Origin: Begonia masoniana
Lineage: Eukaryota > Streptophyta > Magnoliopsida > Cucurbitales > Begoniaceae
NCBI GenBank assembly: GCA_022432975.1
Contig: CM039505.1
Span: forward strand, 18,217,716 to 18,281,715
DNA length: 64,000 bases
Direction of reading: 5' to 3'
The notes beneath the pieces were generated by a model. The model ran no database searches. It worked only from the letters and a program-made list of their open reading frames with translations, and had not been told where the DNA came from. A program made the translations under genes and the position numbers. Shown piece by piece: positions 34,119 to 46,755 of the stretch (position 1 is the first letter of the stretch; the number at the start of each line of letters is the position of its first letter).

Positions 34119-34531
34119 TTGCCCTGTCGTCTGAATGTAGTCTCATCTAATTTGTTGTCATTTTTCTGGGTTCGGCATAGAGGGGTAGCCCCGTTGTAAG
34201 GGGAATATATTTACATTTGGAAAAGGTTGAGGGAGAGGGAGTTCCAAGTACGGATCAATATTTTTTGTCGAAATAAATCAATTTTCATTCCACTTTTGGA
34301 ACATTCAATCATTCAGTATTTGCAGATAGTTTAGTTACACCACCATAGTAATACTTTTTAGAACCATTTGACTAGATGAATCATATTTATTATGAAGTTC
34401 TCTGCAAGAAGACATTGCAGCGAATATTGGAAGCACGGGGAAGTTAATATTGCAGCTGAAATAACACATTTCATTTCATCTGCCAGACTGTTACATCTAC
34501 ACATACATTCCTAGTTTCTCAGTACCTGAAA
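34119..34531. other. Convergent 3' ends of HSP60 and ING1
   Basis: 413 bp between the two stop codons. On the + strand AATAAA at 34272-34277 is a likely polyadenylation signal for HSP60. The right part is probably the ING1 3' UTR, so the two transcripts may overlap or nearly touch. Confidence 0.6.
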
Positions 34532-37500
34532 TCAACTAGCTTTCCGCCGACTTTTTGAGACAGCACAGTCGGAACAGAACCATTTCCCCTTGGGCTGCTC
34601 TTTCAAACCAACGCACCCGAAATGGAACCATTCTATCTTGCACTGTTGAAAGAGGCAGAGACCTTCATCAGTATGAAATATGATCGGAAGGGCACAAGAG
34701 AAAAAAAAAAAATTGTTGACAAGTTCATAGAGCCATACATCAGGGTTGTCGCAAGCTACCATTTCACCGAAGCTAACTTGGTTACAGAAACAGTAGGTAG
34801 GCTCGTTTGGGTCCAGTGGTAAATCCAATTCTGTTCCAATTGGATTACTAACAGCTTGTATTGCTACTTCCGTAGCCGCTGAAATTGCTGCCACTGCCGC
34901 TGCTGTTGCTTGCCGTGTTCTGTTAAAGGAAGAAAGATGTCAATTCAGGCGTTGATTAACCCCCACAAGACATTATTGAACTCTCAGGCTAATATCCGAG
35001 GATTATCATTCTTTCTGATTCCATTTTCCCTAGTTCCCTTCCCAGCCGGCCAAGAAAACGAGAAAACAAAATGACACGTTATTCAGAGACTAAGGGAATA
35101 GAACAAAAAAGAGTTTCCTTTCCCGCTTAAGCGTTAAGTGTAGTTGATTCTTTTCCTCCCTATACAACTAACTATCCATGATATGAGCCGTTGAATAAAT
35201 ATTCCCAATAAGTGGATCTCTATTGCAAGAGGACGTGGGGAGGAAGATAAATATTTTGGGAAGGTCTTATTCTAGAAGGGGTGTCTACCTGGAAGGATAA
35301 TTTTGATAAAACAATATAATGCACTGTCGTAGTTTGTTAGAGTGGGCAACGCTAGCGTGAGTGGAGTATAAAGAAGAGGGTAGAGGCTCAGGGGGATTAT
35401 TCATTCAACTTTGTAATCAAATTGTTCAGGGTTTTCTCCTCTGTTTCTCAGTCTAAGATTGTTCTAGACATGTGGTCTCTAATCATACTATTTTCCCTCC
35501 TTAAGAGGTCGTTTATTCCAGTGTTCTTGCTATTTTCTTGTGTTGTATTCGTTAGTTTGCACTGCGTAGGTTACAAATCAATCAATCTCTCACTTCTTAG
35601 TTGGAACCTTTCCGTCGCCTATATTTTCATCGAATAGACATTTTCTCCTTTATTGATGTTACCATCCAGATTTAATTTTGAAAATAACAATTCCTCTTCA
35701 ATTGGGTCCAGCTTTCTTTCCTACTAACATTAACAAATTTTCTCCTTTTCTTTTATATGGAACAACAGGAAAGAAGTGAAAAGGGAGGAGAGTCCCTGGA
35801 AGAAGGAATTTAATCCTTTCAAAGACCTAGACTACTAACAAAATAATGGAGTGATGCCTAAAATCCCATGAAGTGGAAGGCCTACTAAAGTCATCATATA
35901 AAACCAGATCTTTAAATTGCGCTCCAGGAAAGCAACAGAAAGCACCACAACACAAATTTGATTCATAATGGAACTATATGTAGAAAAAGGACATGCTACT
36001 GATGAAACTATTCATAAGCAAGTCCAGCAAGAATACATACTTTTTACGCCCTCCCTTGCCACTCTCATTACCCCTTCCAGATTTTATGCTGCCATCGATA
36101 CTTGAAGTTGGTAATCCACTAACAGCATCTCTTTCTGCCACAAAGCATATTATCACAAACGCAGAGGACTTTGCATGAGTGACATGGACATTTAATATTA
36201 CGTAAAACACAAATAAAAGAATAATAGTACAAGATTAAATTCTGAGAATACCTCGTCGTAGCTCTTCATCAATTTTTTTCAAATATTGATCAAGCTGCTG
36301 AATGTGGGTATCTACCTGAAACATAGTCATGAAAGCCGAATTAAGGACTTGATATGAATGCCAATCTGACAACTCTAATTCGTGCCAAATGTTAGTAAAG
36401 CATAATAGTTTATCGTTTTAAGTGTATAGTAGCCTGAATTACACATATTGAATATTTTCATTGTTTTTCTTTGAATAAATGAAGCAAAATAGCTTTAAAA
36501 TTTATACTAATGCACGGGATTTAGTTGAAATACTACTCAAATGAAAAAAAAAAAACAATCATATTCTTATCAGAAACATGAGCAAAGGCAAGAACTACCA
36601 TTAATCGACTGAATTCGAGGATTTTCTACAGCAATGGGAATTTCTAGTAAGTCCTTTAACAGCATTATTTTGGCTTCAAGTAATATCTTCTAAGAAAGCT
36701 AAATCTAAAATATATAAAATAGAACTTATCTTTCAAGCAAATTGAGAGAATTTTGTAAAAAGTCAATTCCAGGATCAAATGGTTGTTAATGTCATAGTTA
36801 ATGAACTTACAACAATTTCTCTATAAACCTTGAATTGTATCGTCCCAAATATTTGTACATAACAAATCTAGAAAGTGAGAAACTTTTTTTTAAACATATA
36901 AAAAAAATACACTTTCTCTCTGTCGCCAAATGAATTCCAGTTGATTGACACTTCTGAAAAAAAAGTATCTAATCTCGTTTGCAGTCATTAGAATCCCTAG
37001 ATATTTATTAAAAAAAGTTTCCACACGACATAAAAACACAGATAAAGATGCAAAATCCATTTACCAAATCATAAGCTTGAACAGCCAGAGCAACCTTTTC
37101 ATCAGCAATTCTAATGCTATGCTTTTGTTCATCAAGCGCTTCATCAGAGAATCGAAGAGGTGATGCTTTAGAGGAACTAATGCCAGATTTAACACCCCGT
37201 TTGATGTCCTCTATTTCTTGCTCACATCGTTGTTCATTTTGTTTTATAAGTTCTGTCAAAAAAACCCATACCAGTGCCCTTTAAAAGTCTGAAGTATGAT
37301 GAGTTTTTTATCATATAAGGGTTATTTTAGTAAAATAATTACTATTAATGGTGAGTTTGTTTTGTGGATATTTTGTTATTTGTAATGATTTTCTGACGGG
37401 CTAGTGGTGGGGAGTCCTAATTTGTTAGAAGAGAGGTTATAAAAGGAGGGGTAATAGATTGAGAGGGGGCTGAATATTTTGTGAAGAGCCTGTTTTGTGT

Positions 37501-38588
37501 TCATTTCTATCATGAGCATAGATCAATCTGAGTCTGTGGTATTTTTCAGACTTGCGGTTGTGTTCGTTGTCTCTTTTGGTTTATGTGTGAGCTTGTGTGT
37601 GTAGGAAACTCTCAGAAAGAGGATTACGGTGCATCACTTGGTGCTACAAGATGAAAATGTTACGATTTGCCACTACATTATGCAAGTGAAATATTTGAAC
37701 CGTAAGCAATAATTGACACTTCTATTGGTGGAATAAGAATTTGTACAAAAGGAGAAAATAATTTTTTTCTCAAAGAAAACTTCAACTTGAATGAAAAGAA
37801 CTTTAGCAGGAGGAATAACAAAAGGATAATAATCACAAACACTGCAGTCCCTACAGCCATATGGCTACAAACTGGCTTCTCCAAAATCAGTAAAACATAG
37901 AATGTCACGGGCTTAGCTAAGAGATAAAATTATGAATCACAATCATTTTTTAGATTTAACTAATCTTTTGATGCTACCAACATATAATGTATGACGATGA
38001 TAAATAAAAATCACGTTCAGGCCCAGAGGAACACATCATCTGTTTTACCTTGCAAACTTTTATCCAGATCACGTAACAAAGCATATTTCTTTTGCAGAAT
38101 ATTAGGCAGCGAATCTAGATCTGTGCAAAAGATGACACACATTTAAGTCGCATCATATGGCTCCAAGCAAGAAAGAAGTTCGCCACTACATTATGCAAGT
38201 GTAAAATGAACGAAGAAAATAGGTGGTCTAAGATTATAAAATCTCAAAATTTGAACTTATATTAAACTGCTAAGCAACGAAAATGAAACGAAATTACACG
38301 CCCATCAAAGAATTTTACATCTCAGTTTTCTTCATCAATTAGAAATATAACGTTAACTAGAGATAAAGTAAGACTGCAATTCATATTTTTCTCCCCACAA
38401 AAAAAAAAAAAAAAAAACAGAAAAAGAATAACCGCAAGACTGAGCGGCGAAAAAGAAATAAATCAAAACAATTTATACCAGGAAACTGAGTATCTTAATC
38501 AGACGCACATAATAGGGCCAAACTGAGAAACGGATGTACAAACAGACTTACTAGCCTGAAATTCTTCAAGAAATGACATGTCCGCCAT
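34532..38588 (-). CDS. ING1: ING1-type PHD-finger chromatin reader
   Basis: Seven exons on the minus strand: 38588-38552, 38120-38049, 37252-37065, 36315-36252, 36134-36041, 34919-34739, 34642-34532. They join in phase to 747 bp, 248 residues. The N-terminal ING domain includes [32 protein letters not shown] and [14 protein letters not shown], which form a helical dimerisation region. A linker with GKGGRKKTRQ (basic) follows. The PHD finger has all eight ligands: Cys195, 197, 208, 213, His219, Cys222, 235, 238. The H3K4me3 cage residues Tyr194, Met205 and Trp217 are in place. The protein reads trimethylated H3K4 and recruits histone acetyltransferase complexes in the nucleus. It resembles Arabidopsis ING1 (about 234 residues). 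Introns hold retroelement-like pieces, but the frame is intact. Confidence 0.95.
35330..35640. repeat. Retroelement-like sequence in ING1 intron 5
   Basis: It contains GAGTATAAAGAAGAGGGTAG, a TATA-like start, followed by a C/T-rich stretch with TTCAGGGTTTTCTCC, as in LTR R regions. Class and borders are not determined. Confidence 0.3.
37370..37688. repeat. LTR-like insert in ING1 intron 2
   Basis: TTATAAAAGGAGGGG, then a transcribed-leader-like stretch ending in GGATTACGGTGCATCACTTG, resembles the U3-R-U5 layout of an LTR and the bases before a primer site. Just after it is a 20-bp copy of sequence from intron 1 (37669-37688 equals 38182-38201). Confidence 0.35.
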
Positions 38589-38767
38589 TTGAAGTACGAA
38601 CTCTGAGCCCTGGATTCCCCAGTTATGTTTCAGAAAATCGTTATCTTCCCGCCATTATAGTCGTCGCTCGTGAGCCCTAATTTAAGTTTTCAGAGTAACT
38701 GGATTTCGTTTTTAAAAGTTCACCCTCCTCTTTTCTTTTAATTACGTACAACCCTTAATGGGCGGAC

Positions 38768-38812
38768 TTCTTGGGCCTTGTAAGGGCCCATGAGCCCATA
38801 GTTTGGGCTTTC
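38768..38812 (-). promoter_or_regulatory. Cluster of TGGGCY (site II) motifs upstream of ING1
   Basis: Within 45 bp, TGGGCC or TGGGCT occurs four times counting both strands (for example 38772-38777 and 38784-38790), about 190 bp upstream of the ING1 start codon. Site II motifs bind TCP factors and are typical of growth-linked plant genes. Confidence 0.6.
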
Positions 38813-38819
38813 ATCTATC

Positions 38820-39239
38820 TTGATTGTGACTTAATTATTTTAATATGTTTTCCCACAAAATGCGTCCTAATTTACGATAATAATACAACTTAAACTCGAC
38901 AAATTTTAAAAGGATAATATATTGAATTATCTACTGCTTATAAAAAAGGTTGTTTCTTTAATTTCTTATAATCATTAAAATAAATAGTTATGTCTTAACT
39001 ACCGGTTAGCTTGTTAGGAATGAAAAAATAAAATTGGTGGGAATAATCATAATGTCACCGCTGTAAAACGTAGAGAATACTGATTAAGATAATTTCTAAG
39101 AAAAACTGCTCTTGACAGTCTCCTTAGACAAAATTACATTTCCAAGTAAGTTCCTAGGAAATGCTGGAAGGGTCACAAACGGTCCCACTTAAAATTCAGT
39201 CTCATAGACAGAACTCACTTACACAGTATAATTACACCA
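38820..39239. other. Intergenic spacer
   Basis: AT-rich, no gene seen. It may include flank or further LTR sequence of the copia remnant C4. Confidence 0.35.
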
Positions 39240-39750
39240 CTAAATAAGCGGTACGAGAACCGATAGCAGACGTGATCCAAAAAATACCATAAGTATTTTT
39301 TTCTTGCCGTTAAATATAACGACCAAGAAATAAAAGAAATAATTGCTAAAATGAACACTGAGAATGTTAACGTGGAAACCAAAATCGGGAAAAAACCACG
39401 AGGACCGAGTCCAAAAAGATCTCACTATGGAAAATATGATTTACAATATTTTTCTAGATATCGAATATTCTAGAAAATATTCACTAAGAGAAATCATTTC
39501 TCTTAGAATTTTCACTGTATTCAAAAGTTCCTCACCTATTTTCCCTCACTCTCTTTCTTTTCTCTCCTTTCAAAATAATCTTCACTATTTTATTCCTCTT
39601 CTTCACAAAAGATTTATTATTCTTCTTCTTCGGATACTGAATCATCTCCTTAAAGCCTCTATTTATAGAGGCCTTCAAGGAGACACCTGCCTCATTTTGA
39701 GGTAGACGTCTGCCTTTGCCACAAATGGAGACTAAAGTATCCATTCACAC
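39240..39750 (-). repeat. LTR part of copia remnant C4, left piece
   Basis: On the minus strand: CTCTATAAATAGAGG (TATA box in a small hairpin, 39656-39670), then CTTAAGGAGATGATTCAG-like leader, then GGTTTCCACGTTAACATTC, the usual word near the end of many copia LTRs. It continues the LTR that starts at 49189; G2 with its CACAC target duplication lies between. The left border is approximate. Confidence 0.6.
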
Positions 39751-39950
39751 TGTGACGACCCTAACACTGTACCCAATTTCCGTATTTTATATATATATTT
39801 TTTTATAAACTTTAAGTGGAAACTAAACCGAAATCGAAATCAGAATCGGAATTGAATTATAACTTTTTAAAACAAATTAAAACTTAAAACCATTTAATTA
39901 AAACTTAAATTAATTAAATTAAAACAATTTTAAAATAAATACGATAGAGG

Positions 39951-39990
39951 AGCGATTATTCGCCTATAAATGGGGCGAATAATCGCCCCT
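39951..39990. repeat. Inverted repeat GCGATTATTCGCC in G2 LTR
   Basis: Arms GCGATTATTCGCC and GGCGAATAATCGC of 13 bases around a loop TATAAATGG. The copy in the 5' LTR at about 46971-47010 has AGCCC in place of CGCC, so its left arm is weakened. Confidence 0.85.
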
Positions 39991-40690
39991 AGGCGATTGC
40001 AAACTCTCTCATATCCTCATTCTTTTCACACTTCACCGTTCACCCAATAAACGACTCGAAACACATTTTAAAACTAAGAACATTTTCATGAAAACGAACT
40101 GCATGGATACGTTTAAAACCTAAACAAATCCTCCTGTTTTAAATCACCACGCAGTTCCAAAATACATTCAATGAAAGACTTTTCAAACCATTATAAACAG
40201 TTTCCAAAACATCAACATATACATATATACCTATCAACTATCCAGAATCAAACAACCTAAATATTTCTATACAAACATCAGCCCAAAATGTCCCAAACCC
40301 TCAAAATCTATACATACTGTCCCCACGGGTCGGTAAGCCTCGACTACGCCAGCACACCACTGCAGCCATCCCTCGTCAAATGGACTCATGCCTCAGGAGG
40401 AGGAATCTCATCCTCACCTGTATTCTCGTAATCACCTACACCATACAATACACTATGAGATAAAAATCTCAGCAAGCCCTCATAAATGCAATTATATGCT
40501 ATGCGTGTGAGTTCAGAAATCATGCAGTATTTTCTTTACTTTATTCTGTGGGTGTCACCGAGATCTCAACCTCCTAACCAGAGAGAGCACATCCAGCGGA
40601 CGGACTACTCTTTCCAGCTAGAAGAGGGGGGTACACGCTTACAACACGTACAGCCGTGCCTGAGCCCCATCTCGCATGACTATACATATG

Positions 40691-40850
40691 AGTGCATAAT
40701 AAATGTGGTATTGTGACAAGCCCCTGCGTGCCTCCACAATAGGTCAAGCCCCTCTCCAGGCCACATTGCGAGTACATAATAGATGTGGTATTGTGACAAG
40801 CCCCTGCGTGCCTCCACAATAGGTCAAGCCCCTCTCCAGGCCACATCGCC
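40691..40850. repeat. 80-bp tandem duplication in G2 LTR
   Basis: Two units, each with TGTGGTATTGTGACAAGCCC and GCCTCCACAATAGGTCAAGC. The same pair is in the 5' LTR at 47711-47870. Confidence 0.85.
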
Positions 40851-42090
40851 ATTTTAAAATATCGTGCGGAAATTCATTTTTATGCTCTTTCTTTAAAACA
40901 CGTGATGCATGAACAGTTCATAACAGAATTTAAACACTCAGCATACGTACCATCAAGACTGTAAAACATAATCTACAAAACAATTAAACCTAACTACCCA
41001 ACCAAAGCAATATGAACTAGTGCGTCTCCAAACTCCTCGAAACGACTTCGATGTACGGTGTAGGCCAATCGGCCAGAAAGAATCACGAGAACTTACCTCG
41101 TGTCCAAAACAGCTCAAGCTCCGTCCACGAGCGTTGTTTGTCTGAAGCAAAACACAATATCGACGTTAAAACTAATTTAAGCTATCGATCGTCCAATTTA
41201 CAAAACGTTAACTAAGGAATTTCCTAACATTCCAACTTAACTTATCGAGGCATTAAATCCATTAATCTGCGTTCGATACCCCGAAATCCAATTTACGAGT
41301 TTTCCGAAAACCCGAAATTTACAAATTTAACATTTCTCCTAAATCGTCCTAACTTCTTCCAATAACATTTAATACGTGCAATACGTCCGTAAACTATAAC
41401 AATCTATCAATTTCGAGCCCTAAATCTCGATTTTTAACAAAACCTAAACGAAACCTAATTGTTTAAAACTCCATAAATATTGAAATAAAAGCTCTAAGAT
41501 TGTAGGTTCATACCTAGAACGTCGATTGGAGGAGAAAGCACGAAGAAAACGGAATGATCGGAGGTCGAACGGAGGTCGGAATGGGAATCGCCGTCGGAGA
41601 ACAAAGGAAAAAGAGTTCTCTGGTTCGTGAACTCCAGAGAAGAAGAAAGAAAAAGTGAGGGAGAGAAGAGATTTTTGTTTATTTTATATAATTTGGTTTG
41701 AAAATTACTAAAATGCCCTTAGTACATATTTTCTATTTGTTTCGTCTTTCGTTTCGTTAATCGTCTAACTATTCGGGTTCTCCAAATTTCCTTATTTCAC
41801 TAATATATCCAACTTATTATTTGGAATTTAATAAAACTATCCGTTCGCAAAACGGACATCGTTTACTATTTTTACTAAAATATCATTCATATTACGGGAA
41901 ACTTAATTACTCAGAATATAGCGTCAAAACTCCTAAAATTTCCCAAAATTCTTTAAAATTCCTATTAATCGTTAGGATCGAAATAAAGCTTTCCGTTTGC
42001 GAAACTGATTTGATTTGACATATTTACCAAAAATGCCACATATATAATAAAATATACTATATCCAAAATCCGTACGAGCCGGGTATTACA

Positions 42091-42106
42091 TTCCACCCAC
42101 ATTATT
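42091..42106 (-). promoter_or_regulatory. Polypurine tract of G2
   Basis: Minus strand AATAATGTGGGTGGAA directly before the 3' LTR start TGTAATACCC. It is interrupted by two T bases but rightly placed. Confidence 0.6.
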
Positions 42107-42130
42107 TAGAATTTTGTTCACAAAATTTAA

Positions 42131-45052
42131 CTATACAAATAACTCAGGATATTTAATTATCATATCCTGCTGTCGCTCCCACGTAGCCTCTTCAATCTCG
42201 TGGTTCCGCCACAAAACTTTAACCAGCGGAATCTCCTTGTTGCGCAATACCTTGATGGAAGACTCCAGAATGCGTACCGGCCTCTCCTCATAGGTCAAGG
42301 TAGGCTGTACCTCGATGTCTATTGCCTCCACGGCATGTGATGGATCACGCAAACACTTCCGAAGCATGGACACGTGAAATACGTCATGAATACCCTCCAT
42401 AGAAGCTGGAAGCTGCAATCTGTACGCCATCTTCCCGATCCTCTTCAGAATAGGAAAGGGCCCCACATACCGAGGGTTCAACTTACCCCTCCTTCCAAAT
42501 CTCGCAACGCCTTTGAACGGAGATACTTTAATATAAATTTCGTCACCTTCTTCGAACTCTAGCTCTCTCCGTCTAGTGTCAGCATAACTCTTCTATCTGC
42601 TCTGAGCTACCTCAATATGCTGTCGGATAATGGCAATCTTCTCCGCCGTCTGTTGTAGGATCTCAGGACCAACAATGCTGGCCTCGCCAACCTCGTCCCA
42701 ATATAGTGGAGATCTATACTTTCGACCATATAAGGCTTCATACGGAGCCATGCCAATGGTAGCCTGGAAGCTGTTGTTATAAGAGAACTCGATCAGTGGC
42801 AAATACCTGCTCCACGATCCCTGAAACTCCAGCACGCATGCTCTAAGCATATCCTCCAAAATCTGATTCGTCCTCTCTGTCTGACCATCAGTCTGAGGAT
42901 GAAATGCAGTGCTGAAATTAAGCTGAGTCCCCATAGCTTTGTGCAGACTCTTCCAGAACTTCGACGTGAACCTCGGATCTCTGTCTGAGACAATAGAAAC
43001 TGGAACTCCGTGCAGTCTGACAATCTCCTGCACATAAAGCTCGGCGAGCTGATCCATAGAAGATGTCATCCTCACAGGTAAGAAGTGGGCCGACTTTGTC
43101 AATCGGTCCACGATAACCCATACGCCGTCATGGCCCTTCGTCGTTCTCGGGAGCCCTACAATAAAGTCCATGGAGATCTGCTCCCATTTTCACTCCGGAA
43201 TCGGCAGTGGCAATAATGTTCCGGCCGGTCTCTGGTGCTCTGCCTTCACCTGTTGACATACTAAACAGGTCTCTACATACTTGGCAACCTCCCTCTTCAT
43301 GTTCAGCCACCAGAAATGTTGCTTTAGGTCCCGGTACATCTTAGTACTTCCCGGGTGCACAGAATACGCCAAAGAATGTGCCTCGGCCAATATATCCTTC
43401 TTCAGACCCTCATCGTTAGGCGCGTACCACCTATGCCTAAACTTCAGAATACCATCCTCTGATAAATGGAAATCTGACGAGTCTCCCAATGTCATGCTTG
43501 ATCAAAGCTCCTCACACTCCGCATCACTCTGCTGAGCCTAGCGTATACGATCCAGAATAGTCGGCCTGGGAGAAATGTTGGTGAGCATACTAGACAACTC
43601 TGCCACTATCTCCACATCGAACCTCTCAATCTCAGACCGCAGCGTAACTGACATCGCTGCTAATAAAGGCTGACTCGCAGAAGGCATTCTACTTAAGGCA
43701 TCAGCTACCTTGTTCGCCTTTCCTGGGTGGTACTTTATATCGAAATCGTAATCCTTGACGAACTCAAGTCATCGTCTCTGACGCATATTCAGCTCCTTCT
43801 GCGTAAATAAATACTTCAGGCTCTTGTGGTCGGAAAATATCTCGCACTGCTGCCCATATAAATAATGTCTCCATATCTTCAGTGCGAAGACCACAGTTGC
43901 TAACTCAAGGTCGTGCGTAGGGTAATTCAGATCGTACGGCTTCAGCTGCCGAGAAGCATATGCAATAACTCTCCCCTCCTGCATCAATACACAGCCGAGT
44001 CCAACTCCAGATGCATCACAGTAAATACTGAACCGGACACCTTCAACAGGTAGCGCCAGTACTGGAGCGGTGGTCAATCTCTGCTTTAACTCCATAAAAC
44101 TATCATCACAAGCAGACGACCATATAAACCTTTCATTCTTTCGAGTCAATCGCGAAAGAGGAAGTGCGATCTTCGAAAATCCCTCTATAAACTTCCGATA
44201 GTAGCCAGCCAATCCGAGAAATCTACGCCCCTCTCGTACGTTCTTCGGCTGTGGCCAATCTCTGACCATCTGAATCTTGCTCGGATCCACAGAAACTCCA
44301 TCCTGTGATATAATATGGCCCAGAAAACTCACTCTGTCAAGCCAAAACTCGCACTTCAAAAACTTTGGATACAGCTGGCGTTCACATAGAATCCTCAGAA
44401 CAATCCTCAGATGCTCCTCGTGTTCTTCCTTTGTCTTAGAATAGATCAGGATATCGTCGATGAACACTACAACGAACCTATCCAGATACTCCTTGAAGAC
44501 ACGGTTCATCAAATCCATGAACGCTGCAGGGGCATTAGTAAGTCCAAAAGACATGACAAGGAACTCATAATGCCCATACCTCGTTTGGAATGCCGTCTTC
44601 GGTATATCATCCTTCCGGACCTTCAGCTTATTGTAACCCGAGCGTAGATCAATCCTAGAAAATATTCGGGCACCCTGTAACTGATCAAACAGGTCATCAT
44701 TCTGGGGCAACGGATATTTATTCTTCACCGTCAATTTGTTTAACTCTCTATAATCAATGCACATCCTAAGGGTCCCGTCTTTCTTCTTGACGAATAGAAC
44801 AGGCGTACCCCAGGGTGAAACACTGGGTCGAATAAATCTCTTCTCTAACAACTCATCAAGCTGAGTCCTCAGTTCCCTCAACTCAGTTGGTGCCAACCGA
44901 TACGGGTTCTTAAACCTCGGCGCGGAGTTTGGATAGACATCAATAGTGAATTCGATCTCCCGGTCTGGTGGTAACCCGGGAAGATCATCAAGAAAGATCC
45001 CAGAGAACTCTCTGACAATAGGAATGTCGCTCGGCTTTTCTCCGCTGAGCAA
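42131..45052 (-). pseudogene. gypsy pol of G2: RT, RNase H, integrase, chromodomain
   Basis: Reverse transcriptase: [47 protein letters not shown] and active site [10 protein letters not shown]. RNase [21 protein letters not shown] and the DHKSLKYLF word. Integrase: an HHCC finger (HPGSTKMYRDLK...CLVCQQVKAEH), [12 protein letters not shown] and [13 protein letters not shown]-terminus: FGRRGKLNPRYVGPFPI and the chromodomain VRILESSIKVLRNKEIPLVK...EEATWER. Five internal stops: 43769-43771 (Trp in G1), 43538-43540, 43502-43504, 43190-43192 (Trp in G1) and 42593-42595 (Gln in G1). Otherwise it is in frame throughout, with no indel seen. Confidence 0.93.
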
Positions 45053-45892
45053 CTAACAATCAAATACAGAGGCCAAATAAATAGAGCACGCACCTTTAAA
45101 CTGCTCGTTGACCTTCATGGAATAGGAAATAGGCGAGCTACTCAATCTGCTCATCGCCTGATAAGAAAACTCGGCTTTACCCTGGGGTCGAAAGGTGACA
45201 ATCCCGAATCGACAATCGATGGTGGCAAAGTGCTGTGACAGCCAGTCCATCCCTAAGATCAGATCATAGTGTTCTATACCCATAACAATGAGGCAAGCAT
45301 AGAGGGTACGATCCCCAATCGAGATAATATTGCCCTGGACAACACGACCTGACTGCATACGCTCACCCAAAGGTAGCATCACACTGTATTCGCACTTTGC
45401 TAACTCCGGCGCAAGCGTCAATCTAGACACACAAGCGGTAGAAACAAAAGAATGCGTAGCCCCCGTGTCTAATAAAGAAAATACAGGAACGCCAGTAACC
45501 AATATAGTACCTGCTATCACGGCAGGCTGATCCACATCATCAACATCGCCAGGCTCAATAAATGCAAAGATCTTGGGCACAACTCTCCTCTGATCACCGC
45601 CTGACGGGTCTCTACCCTGCTTCAGGCAGTCTCTAACAAAATGGCCTGCGTCACCACAACGATAACACACACCCGTGCCAAATCTGCACTGGCCACTGTG
45701 CTCCTTCTGACACTTTGGGCAAATAGGTATCTGAGAAGCCCCCTGTACTTGCTTCCGTTTACCCCGATCATTACCTCCCTCAAGAGGTCTCTTCACACCC
45801 CTCTGCTGCTGCTGGGGCTGTTCTCTAGGCTGCCAACCTCGTGGCTGAGGGCGAATCTCTCGGAAGAAGCCCTTAGCTGGCTCCCTCGGCAT
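45053..45892 (-). pseudogene. gypsy nucleocapsid knuckle and aspartic protease, G2
   Basis: 279 codons. It has a CCHC zinc knuckle CYRCGDAGHFVRDC, the protease active site LLDTGATHSFVS and the second conserved word LILGMDWL. It ends at a TAG (45053-45055) and the frame continues directly into the reverse transcriptase region ([16 protein letters not shown]). Gag, protease and RT appear to have been one continuous frame before the stops. Confidence 0.9.
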
Positions 45893-45898
45893 GACAGA

Positions 45899-46606
45899 AC
45901 TCTAATCAACTGCCTCAATATCAAGAGCTCTAGCCACAATATCGTCGTAGGATACATTCCGTACCCCAGATATAGTAAGGCGCATTCGGAACTCCTGGCT
46001 AAGTCCCTGTAAGAACCGGCGTACCTTGTCCTCGTTTACGCTGACCTGTCGTGGCGCGAATCGAGAAAGGGCTTCGAACTTCCTCACATACTCAGCAATC
46101 GAACCTACTTGCCGTAACTGCATAAACTCAACCATCTTTGCCTCCCGTACGGTATGGCTGAAATACTTGTCATAAAATAACTCTCTGAATCGATCCCATC
46201 CCATAATCGTCACATCGGTGGTCGTCTTGATGGAATCCCACCAAAAGCGGGCGTCGAGTGCCAAATGATAGGTCACTAGTGCAACCTTCTCTCCATCCTC
46301 TATGCTAGCGTACGCCAGCATGTCCTCCATAGTGCGAACCCACTCCTCGGCTGAAGAGGGATCCGTAGACTGTCCGTTAAAGATAGGGGGCTGGAGCTTC
46401 TGAAATCTCTCCATCCCACGGTTACCAGAAGCAGCTGTCTCACGAGCTCTAATGCCCTCTCGGTCTATAAGAGTACCCAGCTGTTGGGACTGTCTCTCCA
46501 TTTGCTGAGCCTGTCTCTCCATATGCTAAGACTGCTGGGCGATAAAATCCTTGAGAGTGTCAATCGCGTCATCTCGGTCGTCTCGGTCATTTTGTGGACG
46601 CACCAT
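45899..46606 (-). pseudogene. gypsy gag, G2
   Basis: Starts MVRPQNDRDD at 46606. After 26 codons a TAG (46526-46528) interrupts a Gln-rich stretch (MERQAQQMERQSQQ). The capsid words RFQKLQPPIFNGQ, YHLALDARFWWDSI, FYDKYFSHTVREAK and EFMQLRQVGSIAEYV follow, ending at another TAG (45899-45901) before the knuckle region. Confidence 0.9.
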
Positions 46607-46755
46607 ATCTATATAACTCCTATAAAATTTAAAAGCAAACATCTCTAAGAAACTTAAATCAAATAAAGCTATAAACATACTTACAGTTGATGAAGAATGT
46701 CCGCGTAGTGGCTGTGCAGTCGAGCAGTCTACAGAATCGGTTTTAAAACCCGGGG

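Larger units (their letters stand above)
39751..42090 (-). repeat. 3' LTR of G2
   Basis: 2340 bp. On the minus strand it runs from TGTAATACCCGGCTCG to GGGTCGTCACA. It includes an 80-bp unit repeated twice (40691-40850) and the hairpin word GCGATTATTCGCC...GGCGAATAATCGC (39950-39990). Confidence 0.93.

Noticed and set aside
40486..40852. Conserved ORF pair seen in both G2 LTRs (also 47506-47872)
   Set aside because: The duplication is only because the LTRs are copies; the frames span the 80-bp tandem repeat and have no protein-like pattern.
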